A DNA stretch of 64,000 nucleotides from Frigidibacter sp. SD6-1 (GCF_030143255.1 NZ_JARJNR010000001.1:496001-560000); one strand, 5' to 3'. Counted from the first letter of the stretch, positions 1-8,657 are shown. Translations and numbers: made by a program. The notes: generated from the letters alone by a model not told the origin.

Positions 1-3000
1 GAAGGAAGAGCGGATCGTCGGCGAAACGTCGGCCAAGCAGGTCTTCGACCGTCTCGCCGGTGCCTGGGCCTACTGGGGCTGGAAGGGCGGTTATTTCACC
101 ACCGAGGCAGACGCCAGCGCCTATTTCGATGAAATGCGCTTCATGCTGGCCGAACAGATGGCCGCGCCGAACAGCCCGCAGTGGTTCAACACCGGACTCC
201 ATTGGGCCTATGGCATCGACGGGCCGAGCCAGGGCCATTTCTACGTCGATTTCAAGTCGGGCGAGCTGGTGAAGTCCAACTCCGCCTATGAACATCCCCA
301 GCCGCATGCCTGCTTCATCCAGTCCGTCTCGGACGATCTGGTGAACGATGGCGGGATCATGGACCTCTGGGTCCGCGAGGCGCGGCTCTTCAAATATGGC
401 TCGGGCACAGGGACCAACTTCTCCTCGCTTCGTGGCGAGGGCGAGAAACTGTCGGGCGGCGGCAAGTCCAGCGGTCTGATGGGCTTCCTGAAGATCGGCG
501 ACCGGGCGGCGGGTGCCATCAAGTCGGGCGGCACCACGCGGCGTGCCGCCAAGATGGTGATCTGCGACATGGATCACCCCGATATCGAGGCCTTCATCAA
601 CTGGAAGGTCATCGAGGAACAGAAGGTCGCCTCGCTGGTCGCCGGATCGAAGATCCATGAGCGTCAGCTGAACGAGATCTTCGCGGCGATCCGCCAGTGG
701 GACGGATCGTCCGAAGACGCCGTCGATCCGGTGAAGAACGATGCGCTGAAGGCCGCCATTCGCGGCGCCAAGAAGGCGATGATCCCGGAAACCTATGTGA
801 AGCGCGTGCTCGACTACGCGAAACAGGGTTTCGGCTCGATTGAATTCCCGACCTATGACACCGACTGGGATTCAGAGGCCTATGCCTCGGTCTCCGGCCA
901 GAATTCCAACAATTCGGTCCGCGTCACCGACGCCTTCCTGAAGGCGGTCAAGGACGATGCCGACTGGGAGCTGATCCGCCGCACCGACGGCAAGATCGCC
1001 AAGACCGTGAAGGCGCGCGATCTGTGGGAACAGGTCGGCCATGCCGCCTGGGCCTGCGCCGACCCCGGCATCCAGTTCCATGACACGGTGAATGCCTGGC
1101 ACACCTGCCCCGAGGACGGGGCGATCCGGGGCTCGAATCCTTGCTCGGAATACATGTTCCTCGACGATACGGCCTGTAACCTTGCCTCGATGAACCTCCT
1201 GACCTTCTACAAGGGGGCGAAGTTCGACGCCGAGGCTTATGTCCATGCAACCCGTCTCTGGACGGTTACCTTGGAAATCTCGGTCCTGATGGCGCAGTTC
1301 CCCTCGAAGGAAATCGCGCAGCGGTCTTACGATTTCCGCACGCTCGGCCTTGGCTATGCCAATATCGGCGGCCTTCTGATGAACATGGGCCTTGGCTACG
1401 ATAGCGACGAGGGCCGGGCGCTTTGCGGCGCGCTGACGGCGGTGATGACCGGCGTCTCCTATGCCACCTCGGCCGAGATGGCGGGCGAGCTCGGCGCCTT
1501 CCCGTCCTACGGCAAGAACGCGGCCCACATGCTGCGGGTGATCCGCAACCACCGCAACGCGGCCTATGGCAAGACCGACGGTTACGAGGCGCTGGCGGTG
1601 AAGCCAGTCGCGCTCGACCATGCCAACTGCCCGGACAAGGCGCTGATCAAGCTGGCGAAATCCGCCTGGGACGAGGCGCTGGAGCTGGGCGAGAAGCACG
1701 GCTACCGCAATGCGCAGGCGACCGTGATCGCGCCCACGGGCACCATCGGCCTGGTGATGGACTGCGATACGACCGGGATCGAGCCCGACTTCGCACTGGT
1801 GAAGTTCAAGAAGCTCGCGGGCGGCGGCTATTTCAAGATCATCAACCGCTCGGTCCCGGCGGCGCTCGAAACCCTTGGCTATGGCTCGGCCCAGATCGAG
1901 GAGATCGTCGCCTATGCCGTCGGCCATGCCTCGCTTGGCAACTGCCCGGGCATCAACCACACCGCGCTGATCGGTCATGGCTTCGGGCCGCGAGAGATCG
2001 AGAAGATCGAGGCAGCGCTGCCTACGGCCTTCGACATCCGCTTTGTCTTCAACCAGTGGACCCTGGGCGAGGATTTCTGCACCAAGATCCTCGGCATCCC
2101 GGCCGAAAAGCTGAACGACCCGACCTTCGACATGCTGCGCCATCTGGGCTTCACCCGCGCGCAGGTCGAGGCCGCGAACGATCATGTCTGCGGGACGATG
2201 ACGCTCGAAGGCGCGCCCCATCTGAAGGCCGAACATTACCCGGTCTTCGATTGTGCCAATGCCTGCGGCAAGAAGGGCAAGCGCTTCCTGTCGGTCGACA
2301 GCCACATCACAATGATGGCGGCGGCGCAGAGCTTCATCTCTGGCGCGATCTCGAAGACGATCAACATGCCCAACAATGCCACGATCGAGGAAACGCTCGC
2401 GGCTTACGAACTGTCACACTCGCTCGGCATCAAGGCCAACGCTCTCTATCGCGACGGGTCCAAACTGTCGCAACCGCTCGCATCCGCCCTCGTCGAGGAT
2501 GACGAGGAGGCCGAGGAGATCCTCGCCAACGGGTCGGCCCAAGAGAAGGCAGCCGTCCTTGCCGAGAAGATCGTCGAGAAGGTGATCGTCAAGGAGGTGA
2601 TCCGCAACCACCGCGAAAAGCTTCCCGAGCGCCGCAAGGGTTATACCCAGAAGGCGATCGTCGGCGGCCACAAGGTCTATCTCCGGACCGGCGAGTACAA
2701 GGACGGTTCGCTCGGCGAAATCTTCATCGACATGCACAAGGAAGGCGCGGGCTTTAGGGCGATGATGAACAACTTCGCCATCGCCGTTTCCGTGGGCCTG
2801 CAGTACGGCGTGCCGCTGGAAGAATTTGTCGACGCCTTCACCTTCACCAAGTTCGAACCGGCCGGTTTCGTGCAGGGCAACGACTCGATCAAGTCGGCGA
2901 CCTCGATCCTCGACTATATCTTCCGCGAGCTGGCGGTTTCTTATCTCGACCGCACTGACCTTGCGCATGTCAAACCGCAGGGCGCGTCGTTCGACGACCT

Positions 3001-3400
3001 CGGCGGCGGGGCGGAGGAAGGCCAGGCGAATATCGCGGAGCCGAGTGAAAGAACGGCGTCCAAGTCCCTGGAAGTGCTGAAGCAAATCTCCTCGACCGGC
3101 TATCTTCGCAAGCGCCTGCCGCAGGATCTCGTGGTGCTGCAGGGCGGGATCGGCGCCACGGCGCTCGCGGGCGATCCGGTCGCGGTCTTGAACACGCTGA
3201 TCCCCGAGACGATGCAGGGCGGCGGCGTCGTGGGCGCCACGGCGCTGGCCTCGGGCACCGTCACGATGGATGCCCGCACCAAGGCCAAGATGCAGGGCTA
3301 CGAGGGCGACCCCTGCGGCGAGTGCGGCAACTACACGCTCGTGCGCAACGGCACCTGCATGAAATGCAACACCTGCGGCGGGACGTCTGGGTGTAGCTGA
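1..3400 (+). CDS. nrdJ: Adenosylcobalamin-dependent (class II) ribonucleotide reductase, 5' end outside window
   Basis: Reduces ribonucleotides to deoxyribonucleotides using a radical made from coenzyme B12, so it does not need oxygen. The reading frame is open from base 2 with no start inside the window, so the N-terminus lies upstream; about 1,130 codons are visible. Class II landmarks are the NPCSE active-site segment near nt 1135-1150, the [11 protein letters not shown] segment near nt 1730-1760, and a Cys-rich C-terminal tail (CGECG, CMKC, CGG, GCS) used to re-reduce the active-site cysteines. A stem-loop with a T-run follows at 3563-3583. A cobalamin riboswitch may lie upstream but cannot be seen here. 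Identification is firm. Confidence 0.97.
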   Translation, partial: KEERIVGETSAKQVFDRLAGAWAYWGWKGGYFTTEADASAYFDEMRFMLAEQMAAPNSPQWFNTGLHWAYGIDGPSQGHFYVDFKSGELVKSNSAYEHPQPHACFIQSVSDDLVNDGGIMDLWVREARLFKYGSGTGTNFSSLRGEGEKLSGGGKSSGLMGFLKIGDRAAGAIKSGGTTRRAAKMVICDMDHPDIEAFINWKVIEEQKVASLVAGSKIHERQLNEIFAAIRQWDGSSEDAVDPVKNDALKAAIRGAKKAMIPETYVKRVLDYAKQGFGSIEFPTYDTDWDSEAYASVSGQNSNNSVRVTDAFLKAVKDDADWELIRRTDGKIAKTVKARDLWEQVGHAAWACADPGIQFHDTVNAWHTCPEDGAIRGSNPCSEYMFLDDTACNLASMNLLTFYKGAKFDAEAYVHATRLWTVTLEISVLMAQFPSKEIAQRSYDFRTLGLGYANIGGLLMNMGLGYDSDEGRALCGALTAVMTGVSYATSAEMAGELGAFPSYGKNAAHMLRVIRNHRNAAYGKTDGYEALAVKPVALDHANCPDKALIKLAKSAWDEALELGEKHGYRNAQATVIAPTGTIGLVMDCDTTGIEPDFALVKFKKLAGGGYFKIINRSVPAALETLGYGSAQIEEIVAYAVGHASLGNCPGINHTALIGHGFGPREIEKIEAALPTAFDIRFVFNQWTLGEDFCTKILGIPAEKLNDPTFDMLRHLGFTRAQVEAANDHVCGTMTLEGAPHLKAEHYPVFDCANACGKKGKRFLSVDSHITMMAAAQSFISGAISKTINMPNNATIEETLAAYELSHSLGIKANALYRDGSKLSQPLASALVEDDEEAEEILANGSAQEKAAVLAEKIVEKVIVKEVIRNHREKLPERRKGYTQKAIVGGHKVYLRTGEYKDGSLGEIFIDMHKEGAGFRAMMNNFAIAVSVGLQYGVPLEEFVDAFTFTKFEPAGFVQGNDSIKSATSILDYIFRELAVSYLDRTDLAHVKPQGASFDDLGGGAEEGQANIAEPSERTASKSLEVLKQISSTGYLRKRLPQDLVVLQGGIGATALAGDPVAVLNTLIPETMQGGGVVGATALASGTVTMDARTKAKMQGYEGDPCGECGNYTLVRNGTCMKCNTCGGTSGCS

Positions 3401-3436
3401 GGAATACCCTCCCCGGTCCCGCCGGACCGGAGAGAG

Positions 3437-3457
3437 GCCCCGGATCAAGTCCGGGGC
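3437..3457. repeat. Perfect inverted repeat downstream of nrdJ
   Basis: Arms GCCCCGGA and TCCGGGGC flank the 5-nt loop TCAAG, with no T-run. The motif CCCCGGATCAAGTCCGGGG is, from memory, a frequently dispersed intergenic palindrome in alphaproteobacteria. It sits before the true terminator and could act as a 3' mRNA-stabilising hairpin, which is an inference. Confidence 0.5.
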
Positions 3458-3562
3458 GGTATCCGGGGCGGGTGCGCTCGCCCCAGACCGACGTTCAGGC
3501 CGCAGGCGAGATAACACCGAGCGGTACAACGACTGAGCCTGAACGGCGAAACTTCACGGGGC

Positions 3563-3583
3563 GGGGCAACCTGCCCCTTTTTC
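3563..3583 (+). terminator. Rho-independent terminator of nrdJ
   Basis: The stem GGGGCA / TGCCCC has a 3-nt loop (ACC) and is followed by TTTTTC. It lies about 160 bp after the nrdJ stop and before the next gene on the same strand. Confidence 0.7.
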
Positions 3584-3740
3584 TTGTCTTTTCAACGCCG
3601 TTAGCCGTCAACAACGCGGCTGTTATTGCCTAACCGCGCGCAAAGCCCCATCTGTCAGGCAACGGCGGTCCTTGCCGAAGAGGCTGGGGATCGCCAGACT
3701 GCTGACAAGCGCCGCTGCCATGGCGCGGAAGGAGAGAGAG

Positions 3741-3971
3741 ATGAAGAAGCTTATCGTCCTGACCTTCGGTCTCAGCCTCATGGGCTTTGCCGCGAGTGCC
3801 CAGACGACCGTCAGCGACACCGACGGCAACGGCACCTTCTCGATCGAGGAGATGACGGCGACCTATCCGGACATGACACCCGCGCTTTTCTCCGAGATCG
3901 ACGTGGACGGGTCGGGCGCCATCGATGCCGACGAATTGCAGGCCGCGCGCGAGAACGGCCAGATCAACTGA
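3741..3971 (+). CDS. Small secreted EF-hand protein (copy 1)
   Basis: The product has 76 residues. The chosen ATG follows a strong GGAGAGAG ribosome site and starts a clear signal peptide (Lys-Lys, hydrophobic core, cleavage after Ala-Ser-Ala), which predicts export. The mature part holds two EF-hand calcium loops, DTDGNGTFSIEE and DVDGSGAIDADE, about 35 residues apart. It is a paralog of the next gene, with the same length, signal peptide and spacing of loops. The role is unknown: a periplasmic calcium buffer or sensor is a reasonable guess from the fold alone. A terminator follows at 4011-4046, so it is probably transcribed alone. Confidence 0.85.
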   Translation: MKKLIVLTFGLSLMGFAASAQTTVSDTDGNGTFSIEEMTATYPDMTPALFSEIDVDGSGAIDADELQAARENGQIN

Positions 3972-4010
3972 GCCCGCGCGACTCGCTCATAGGATAAGCG
4001 GCTTTCCGCG

Positions 4011-4046
4011 GCCCCGGGGCATCACACCCCGGGGCTTTCCTTTTTC
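4011..4046 (+). terminator. Rho-independent terminator after EF-hand copy 1
   Basis: GC-rich arms GCCCCGGGG and CCCCGGGGC surround a 7-nt loop and are followed by a T-rich tract (TTTCCTTTTTC). It separates the two tandem EF-hand genes, so copy 2 probably has its own promoter. Confidence 0.75.
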
Positions 4047-4219
4047 GGACCTTTCATCCTTTTCCCGCCGAGCCAAGCCCGCCCCGGCGGCGCCGTGCCG
4101 CCGTCCTGACGCCGCTTCCTCGGGCCGGTCTTGTGGAAAGGCGGGGCCGGGCGCAGACCGGTTGCCGTGACGCCACCAGTCACGGAACCGGGTATGAGAC
4201 CCGCAAGAAGGAGACAGTG

Positions 4220-4453
4220 ATGAAACGACTGACCATACCGCTTGGCCTGGCGCTTGGCCTCGGCGCGGGGCTCGCGGGCGCCCAGACAATGCCCACGGAC
4301 ACCGACGGCAACGGCAGCTATTCGATGGCAGAGATGCAGGCGACCTGGGCCGATCTGACCGAGGATGTCTTCAAGTCGATCGACACGGACGCGAACGGCG
4401 AGGTCGACGGTGACGAGCTGAAGGCCGCGATGGATGCGGGCGTTCTGAAGTAG
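4220..4453 (+). CDS. Small secreted EF-hand protein (copy 2)
   Basis: The product has 77 residues starting at an ATG preceded by GAAGGAGA. A signal peptide (MKRLTIPLGLALG onward, cleavage after Ala-Gly-Ala) predicts export. Two EF-hand loops, DTDGNGSYSMAE and DTDANGEVDGDE, match those of the upstream gene in position and sequence, so the pair is a tandem duplication. It converges on ilvH with a GC-rich hairpin between them. No catalytic domain is present. The function is unknown beyond probable calcium binding. Confidence 0.85.
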   Translation: MKRLTIPLGLALGLGAGLAGAQTMPTDTDGNGSYSMAEMQATWADLTEDVFKSIDTDANGEVDGDELKAAMDAGVLK

Positions 4454-4465
4454 GCCCAGGCGCGG

Positions 4466-4491
4466 GGCCCCGGACCTCCAGACCCGGGGCC
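4466..4491. terminator. Probable bidirectional terminator between EF-hand copy 2 and ilvH
   Basis: Arms GGCCCCGG and CCGGGGCC surround a 10-nt loop in the 45-bp gap between two convergent genes. There is no long T-run on either side, so this is a probable rather than certain terminator. Confidence 0.45.
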
Positions 4492-4498
4492 TTCCGCC

Positions 4499-5059
4499 TC
4501 AGATGCCGCGCGACAGCGCCGCGACGCCGGTGCGGGCCACGTCGACAAGGCCGAGGGGGCGCATCAGATCGGCGAAAGCGTCGATCTTCTCGGGCGTCCC
4601 GGTGATTTCGAAGACGAAGCTTTCCAGGGTCGAATCGACGACATTGGCGCGGAATATCTCAGCGAGCCTCAAGGCCTCGATCCGCTTGTCGCCCGTCCCC
4701 GCGACCTTGAAGAGCGCCAGCTCCCGCTCGACCGATGCGCCCTCGACCGTCAGGTCATGGACGTCATGCACCGGCACAAGGCGGCCAAGCTGCGCCTTGA
4801 TCTGTTCGATCACCGCGGGCGTGCCGCGCGTGACGACGGTGATGCGGCTCCGGTGCCCCTTGTGATCGACCTCGGCCACGGTCAGGCTGTCGATATTATA
4901 ACCGCGCCCCGAGAAAAGCCCGATGACCCGGGCCAGAACGCCCGCCTCGTTATCCACGAGAACCGCGAGCGTATGACTTTCGATCACCTCGGCATTGGGA
5001 TCGCGCAGATCGTAGGCCGAATGGCTGGTCGAGCCTTTCTTGATGTTCAGTGCGGACAT
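4499..5059 (-). CDS. ilvH: Acetolactate synthase, small regulatory subunit
   Basis: Regulatory subunit of acetohydroxyacid synthase, which makes 2-acetolactate and 2-aceto-2-hydroxybutyrate for Val, Leu and Ile. It carries the feedback site for valine and activates the large subunit. The protein has 186 residues, with an N-terminal ACT domain at roughly residues 28-105 (HTLAVLVDNEAGVLARVIG, then GRGYNIDSL) and the usual C-terminal ALS_ss_C domain, giving a length near the family norm. It lies 103 bp downstream of ilvI on the same strand and should be co-transcribed under the leader at 6949-7048. The gap between them contains a recurrent intergenic repeat. Confidence 0.96.
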   Translation of the reverse strand: MSALNIKKGSTSHSAYDLRDPNAEVIESHTLAVLVDNEAGVLARVIGLFSGRGYNIDSLTVAEVDHKGHRSRITVVTRGTPAVIEQIKAQLGRLVPVHDVHDLTVEGASVERELALFKVAGTGDKRIEALRLAEIFRANVVDSTLESFVFEITGTPEKIDAFADLMRPLGLVDVARTGVAALSRGI

Positions 5060-5162
5060 GTCTTCCCTGCCTCATTCATCTTGGCAAAAATACCTCGGGG
5101 GTGGCCATTGGTGCGCCATTGGTCCGAGCGCCAATGGCGACGGGGCAGAGCCCCCGGCCGCC
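5060..5162 (-). repeat. Composite intergenic repeat between ilvI and ilvH
   Basis: Read on the minus strand this spacer holds a small hairpin (GGGGC-TCT-GCCCC, 5142-5154), then a cluster of GCCATTGG words (5104-5111, 5115-5122, inverted at 5131-5138), and then the tail CGAGGTATTTTTGCCAAG (within 5076-5102) just before the ilvH start. The hairpin plus tail arrangement recurs at 26570-26623, and the tail alone at 53536-53557. It could affect ilvH translation or mRNA processing, which is an inference. Confidence 0.6.
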
Positions 5163-6917
5163 TCACACCAGAACCGCCCCGTCGGCCTTGATCGCCCCTT
5201 CGGTCGCGGCGTCGCCCAGAAGCATCTCGTTGTGCGGCTTGCCCGACGGGATCATCGGGAAGCAGTTCTCATGCTTCTCGACGAGGCAATCGAAGATCAC
5301 CGGCCCGTCATAGGCGAGCATTTCCGCGATCGCATCGTCCAGATCCTTCGGATCGGAACATTTGATACCCTTGCAGCCGAAAGCCTCGGCCAGTTTCACG
5401 AAATCGGGCAGGCTTTCCGACCAGCTTTGCGAATAGCGCTCGCCATGCAGAAGCTGCTGCCATTGCCGCACCATGCCGAGCCGTTCGTTGTTGAGGATGA
5501 ACTGCTTGACCGGCGCGCGGAACTGCACGGCCGTTCCCATCTCCTGCATGTTCATCAGCCACGAGGCCTCGCCCGCCACATTGATCACCAGCGCATCCGG
5601 ATGGGCGATCTGCACGCCGATGGACGCCGGCAGGCCATAGCCCATGGTGCCGAGGCCGCCGGAGGTCATCCAGCGGTTCGGATCGTCGAAGTGCAGGAAC
5701 TGCGCCGCCCACATCTGGTGCTGGCCGACCTCGGTCGTGACATAGCGCTTGCGGCCCTTGGTCAGCGCCTCCAGACGTTCAAGCGCGTATTGCGGTTTGA
5801 TGATCGTGGCGGAATTCTTGTAGGTCAGGCATTTCTTCAGCTTCCACTGCTCGATCTGGCCCCACCATTTCGCCAGCCCGGGCTTGTTGACCTTGCGGCC
5901 GCGCGCCTTCCAGACGTTCAGAAGGTCTTCCAGCACATGGGCGACGTCGCCGACGATCGGGATATCGACATGGATGACCTTGTTGATCGAGGACGGGTCG
6001 ATGTCGATATGGGCCTTCTTGGAATGGGGGCTGAAGTCGGCGATCCGCCCGGTGATCCGGTCATCGAAGCGGGCGCCCACGTTGATCATCAGATCGCAGC
6101 CATGCATCGCAAGATTGGCCTCGTAAAGCCCGTGCATGCCCAGCATGCCGATCCAGCCCTTGCCGGATGCCGGATAGGCGCCAAGGCCCATCAGCGTCGA
6201 GGTGACCGGAAAGCCGGTCGCATCCGCGATCTCGCGCAGAAGCTGGCTTGCCGCGGGGCCGGAGTTGATGACGCCGCCGCCGGTATAAAGGACCGGGCGC
6301 TCGGCCTGTTCCATCAGTTCGACAAGCGCGGTGATCGCCTTCAGATCGCCCTTGACGCGCGGCTGGTAATGGTCGGTCTTCGCCTCGCGCGGGGGCTTGT
6401 ACTGGCCGGTGGCGAACTGCACGTCCTTGGGGATATCGACCAGAACCGGGCCGGGGCGGCCGCTGGTCGCGACATGGAAGGCCTGGTGGATGACCTCGGA
6501 CAGCTTGTCTGTGTCCTTCACAAGCCAGTTATGCTTGGTGCAGGGCCGGGTGATGCCGACCGTATCGGCCTCCTGAAATCCGTCAGTGCCGATCATGAAG
6601 GTGGGCACCTGACCCGAGAGGACCACAAGCGGGATCGAATCCATCAGCGCATCGACCATGCCGGTAACCGCGTTGGTGGCGCCGGGACCCGAGGTCACGA
6701 GGACAACACCCGGCTTGCCGGTCGAGCGGGCATAGCCTTCGGCCATATGGACCGCGCCCTGTTCATGGCGCACCAGAATGTGGCGGATGTCGTTTTGCTG
6801 GAAGATCTCGTCATAGATCGGTAGGACCGCGCCACCGGGATAGCCAAAGACCACGTCCACGCCCTGATCCTTCAGCGCCTGAACCACCATCCTCGCTCCG
6901 GTCATCGCCCGTGACAT
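5163..6917 (-). CDS. ilvI: Acetolactate synthase, large catalytic subunit
   Basis: Thiamine-diphosphate enzyme that condenses pyruvate with pyruvate or 2-oxobutyrate, the first common step of branched-chain amino acid synthesis. The product has 584 residues. The ATG at 6917 follows GGAGGA with a 7-nt spacer; an in-frame TTG 15 nt upstream lies within that site and is unlikely. The N-terminal TPP domain has VFGYPGGAVLPIYDEIF and the catalytic Glu in VRHEQGAVHMAEG. In the C-terminal TPP domain the metal motif reads GEAS...ILNN instead of the usual GDGS/GDAS...NN. Identification is not in doubt; the Asp-to-Glu change is worth noting. ilvH follows, and an attenuator precedes. Confidence 0.96.
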   Translation of the reverse strand: MSRAMTGARMVVQALKDQGVDVVFGYPGGAVLPIYDEIFQQNDIRHILVRHEQGAVHMAEGYARSTGKPGVVLVTSGPGATNAVTGMVDALMDSIPLVVLSGQVPTFMIGTDGFQEADTVGITRPCTKHNWLVKDTDKLSEVIHQAFHVATSGRPGPVLVDIPKDVQFATGQYKPPREAKTDHYQPRVKGDLKAITALVELMEQAERPVLYTGGGVINSGPAASQLLREIADATGFPVTSTLMGLGAYPASGKGWIGMLGMHGLYEANLAMHGCDLMINVGARFDDRITGRIADFSPHSKKAHIDIDPSSINKVIHVDIPIVGDVAHVLEDLLNVWKARGRKVNKPGLAKWWGQIEQWKLKKCLTYKNSATIIKPQYALERLEALTKGRKRYVTTEVGQHQMWAAQFLHFDDPNRWMTSGGLGTMGYGLPASIGVQIAHPDALVINVAGEASWLMNMQEMGTAVQFRAPVKQFILNNERLGMVRQWQQLLHGERYSQSWSESLPDFVKLAEAFGCKGIKCSDPKDLDDAIAEMLAYDGPVIFDCLVEKHENCFPMIPSGKPHNEMLLGDAATEGAIKADGAVLV

Positions 6918-6948
6918 TCGTTCTTCCTCCAATCACGCCTTCAGCAAC

Positions 6949-6975
6949 AAAAAGCCCCCGAGGGTCATCGGGGGC
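6949..6975 (-). terminator. Attenuator terminator in the ilvIH leader
   Basis: On the minus strand arms GCCCCCGA and TCGGGGGC form a perfect 8-bp stem with a 6-nt loop, followed at once by TTTTTGTTG. It lies 32-58 nt upstream of the ilvI start and just after the leader peptide, the classic place for a transcription attenuator. Its 5' arm overlaps the 3' arm of the alternative stem at 6973-7017. Confidence 0.85.
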
Positions 6976-7017
6976 GCATGGGAACCTGTCAGGTCTGCCG
7001 TCACCGGCCCATGCGCC
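6973..7017 (-). promoter_or_regulatory. Antiterminator stem of the ilvIH leader
   Basis: GGCGCATGGG (7008-7017, inside the last codons of the leader peptide) is a perfect 10-nt complement of CCCATGCGCC (6973-6982). Forming this stem takes the first bases of the terminator 5' arm (6968-6975), so the two structures exclude each other. A ribosome stalled at the early Val/Ile/Leu codons would leave this stem free to form and allow read-through; a ribosome at the stop codon (7001-7003) would cover the 5' arm and allow termination. Confidence 0.75.
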
Positions 7018-7048
7018 AAGCCCCCCCAAGTACAAGAATCGCCACCAT
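7001..7048 (-). CDS. ilvIH leader peptide (15 aa, Val/Ile/Leu-rich)
   Basis: The open frame reads MVAILVLGGAWRMGR then TGA, starting at an ATG preceded by the purine-rich AAAGGGAAAAG. Five of residues 2-7 are Val, Ile, Val or two Leu, the end products of the pathway encoded downstream. It is followed by mutually exclusive antiterminator and terminator stems. This is the architecture of ribosome-mediated attenuation known for branched-chain amino acid operons; attenuation of acetolactate synthase genes has been reported in Caulobacter. The peptide is expected to act only through its translation. Confidence 0.85.
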   Translation of the reverse strand: MVAILVLGGAWRMGR

Positions 7049-7077
7049 GGCTTTTCCCTTTCGCTGCTGTGCGGCGG

Positions 7078-7106
7078 ACATTAGGCAGGGGGCAATCGGG
7101 CGTCAA
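7078..7106 (-). promoter_or_regulatory. Candidate sigma-70 promoter of ilvIH
   Basis: On the minus strand TTGACG (7101-7106) and TAATGT (7078-7083) are separated by exactly 17 bp. Transcription would start near 7071, about 20 nt before the leader peptide ATG at 7048. The position fits a leader attenuator transcript. Confidence 0.65.
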
Positions 7107-7206
7107 CCGGCAAAATCCGGCGTTTTGTGTCCCTGGCGTCGTTTTTTCGGCATTTTTATTGCGCAATGCGCATTATCGATGCAACAAACCGGATTTGAGA
7201 CGGGCT

Positions 7207-8121
7207 TCAGAGCCCGATCCAGAGCGTGTAGCCGAGATAGGCAACAAGGAATGCTGCGCCCGCACCGCGGCTGACACGGTCGTGAAGATAGGAAAGCGAC
7301 ACCAGCGCAAGCGCCGCCGCCAGCGCAAAGGGCAGATCGAAGGCAGGGAAACGCCCGTCTACCGGCACCGGATGGATCGTCGCAGTGACGCCGAGAATGC
7401 CGAAGATGTTGAAGATGTTCGAGCCGAGCACATTGCCGAGCGCGATGGCGCTGTTACCCCGCAGGGCGGCAATCAGCGAGGTGGCAAGCTCGGGCAGCGA
7501 GGTGCCGATGGCGACGATGGTCAGGCCGATCACCGCCTCGCTGACCCCGACGGCGCGCGCCATTTCCGACGCGCTGTCGACGAGAAACCGCGCGCCCAGC
7601 ATCAGGCCCGCGAGACCGCCGAGCATGGCCAGTCCGGCGAGCCAGGGGGAGGAAACTTCATGCGCGGGTTCCTCTGGCGCATGGGCGCCGCCGGCGAGGC
7701 TGCGCCAGAGATAGACGGCCAGCGCAAGGACCAGAAGCGCGCCTTCGACATGCGAGATCAGCCCGCCGAGCATCATGACCCAAAGGACGAGGGTCGCGCC
7801 GATCATGACCGCCATGTCGGCCCGGACCGAAGCGAAGGGCACCGGCACCGGCGCGATCACCGCGGAAACGCCGAGGATCAGAAGCACGTTCGCGATATTC
7901 GAACCCACCACGTTGCCGACCGCCACGTCCGGCGCGCCGCCAAGCGCGGCCTGCAGGGCGACCAGAAGCTCCGGCGTCGATGTGCCGAAGCCGACGATGG
8001 TCAGACCGATGACCATCGGCGGGATGCGGAACCTGTGCGCCAGCCCGACCGCGCCACGCACCAGAAACTCACCGCCGACGAAGAGAAGCGCGAGGCCGAG
8101 AAAGAACCAAACGAACAGCAT
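7207..8121 (-). CDS. Calcium/sodium antiporter (CaCA family, YrbG-like)
   Basis: Inner-membrane cation exchanger of 304 residues, the usual length for bacterial YrbG/CaxA-type proteins. It is almost wholly hydrophobic, with two homologous halves. Each half contains the alpha-repeat signature: GFGTSTPELLVAL with GNVVGSNIANVLLILG in the first, and AIGTSLPELATSL with GNVLGSNIFNIFGILG in the second. These form the ion-binding centre in the family. The gene is downstream of the ilv promoter region but on the same strand, with its own start at 8121. The direction of transport and the exact ions cannot be read from sequence. Confidence 0.92.
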   Translation of the reverse strand: MLFVWFFLGLALLFVGGEFLVRGAVGLAHRFRIPPMVIGLTIVGFGTSTPELLVALQAALGGAPDVAVGNVVGSNIANVLLILGVSAVIAPVPVPFASVRADMAVMIGATLVLWVMMLGGLISHVEGALLVLALAVYLWRSLAGGAHAPEEPAHEVSSPWLAGLAMLGGLAGLMLGARFLVDSASEMARAVGVSEAVIGLTIVAIGTSLPELATSLIAALRGNSAIALGNVLGSNIFNIFGILGVTATIHPVPVDGRFPAFDLPFALAAALALVSLSYLHDRVSRGAGAAFLVAYLGYTLWIGL

Positions 8122-8196
8122 CCGAAACTCCTTTCGCCCAGATCAAAGGGGTAGGGAGCGGGTTTGCAAGGGGAGAGGCGGGAATTATCCACGCAT

Positions 8197-8257
8197 GCTC
8201 ATCGTCGCACATGCGTGCGCTCTTCGCAGGCGACGAGAACCGAAGGGCACGAGGAGC
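8197..8257. repeat. Dispersed intergenic hairpin repeat, copy C
   Basis: The outer arms GCTCATCGTCGC and its partner ending ACGAGGAGC, plus the inner CGCTCTTCGC / CGACGAG, follow the plan of repeats at 11784-11861 and 49757-49820. It lies between the antiporter and hxlR genes. It is an imperfect palindrome with no T-run. Confidence 0.5.
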
Positions 8258-8263
8258 GGCGTC

Positions 8264-8617
8264 TCAGGCGGCCTCTTCCACGCGCGTCGCCTTCAGCCGG
8301 TGGCCGACCGAGACGATCGCTTCGATCACCGGGCGGAATTCATGGCCGAGCTCTGTCAGTTCATATTCGACCGAGGGCGGCGAGGTCGGCATCACCCGGC
8401 GGGTGACGACGCCGTGGCTCTCCAGTTCCTTCAGCCGCTGGGTCAGGACCTTGGCCGAGATCGCGGGAATGTCGATGCGAAGCTCCGAGAACCGCCTCGG
8501 GCCCGCCGACAGATACCAGATCAGGTTCGGTGTCCAGGCGCCGCCCAGAACAGACATGCACTGGCTGATCGGGCACATGGGGTGCGGCATGCGGTTCTTG
8601 CGGACTTTGAGCGCCAT
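8264..8617 (-). CDS. HxlR-family transcriptional regulator
   Basis: Winged helix-turn-helix regulator of 117 residues. The start at 8617 is chosen for the strong GGAGGATGGA directly before the ATG; a longer in-frame start at 8668 would overlap the divergent promoter. HxlR landmarks are the N-terminal Cys in MCPISQCMSVLGGAW, the recognition region FSELRIDIPAISAKVLTQRLKELE, and the wing near VTRRVMPTSPPSVEYELTELG. Members often sense electrophiles or redox state through the N-terminal cysteine. It is divergent from the GST-tautomerase genes at 8740 onward and probably controls them, since a palindrome lies between. Confidence 0.9.
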   Translation of the reverse strand: MALKVRKNRMPHPMCPISQCMSVLGGAWTPNLIWYLSAGPRRFSELRIDIPAISAKVLTQRLKELESHGVVTRRVMPTSPPSVEYELTELGHEFRPVIEAIVSVGHRLKATRVEEAA

Positions 8618-8657
8618 TCCATCCTCCGGGGTTACTGCCCGGATACCCCATTCTGGC

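Larger units (their letters stand above)
3401..3740. other. Intergenic region between nrdJ and the EF-hand genes
   Basis: This 340-bp stretch has no convincing gene. It contains a perfect stem-loop at 3437-3457 (listed separately), the probable nrdJ terminator at 3563-3583, and the upstream region of the first EF-hand gene, whose Shine-Dalgarno is GGAGAGAG just before 3741. A longer reading frame from 3672 covers the end of this stretch but lacks a ribosome binding site and would precede a normal signal peptide. Confidence 0.6.

Noticed and set aside
872-2305. 477-codon open frame on the minus strand inside nrdJ
   Set aside because: It is antisense to a fully conserved enzyme; long antisense frames are common in GC-rich codon-biased genes and this one has Arg/Asp/His-rich shadow composition.
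5040-6824. 594-codon plus-strand frame opposite ilvI
   Set aside because: Shadow of ilvI: no recognisable domain and repetitive HRA/DRG-type composition.
6918-6932. TTG start for ilvI 15 nt upstream of the ATG
   Set aside because: It would place the ribosome site GGAGGA inside the coding region; the ATG at 6917 has ideal spacing.
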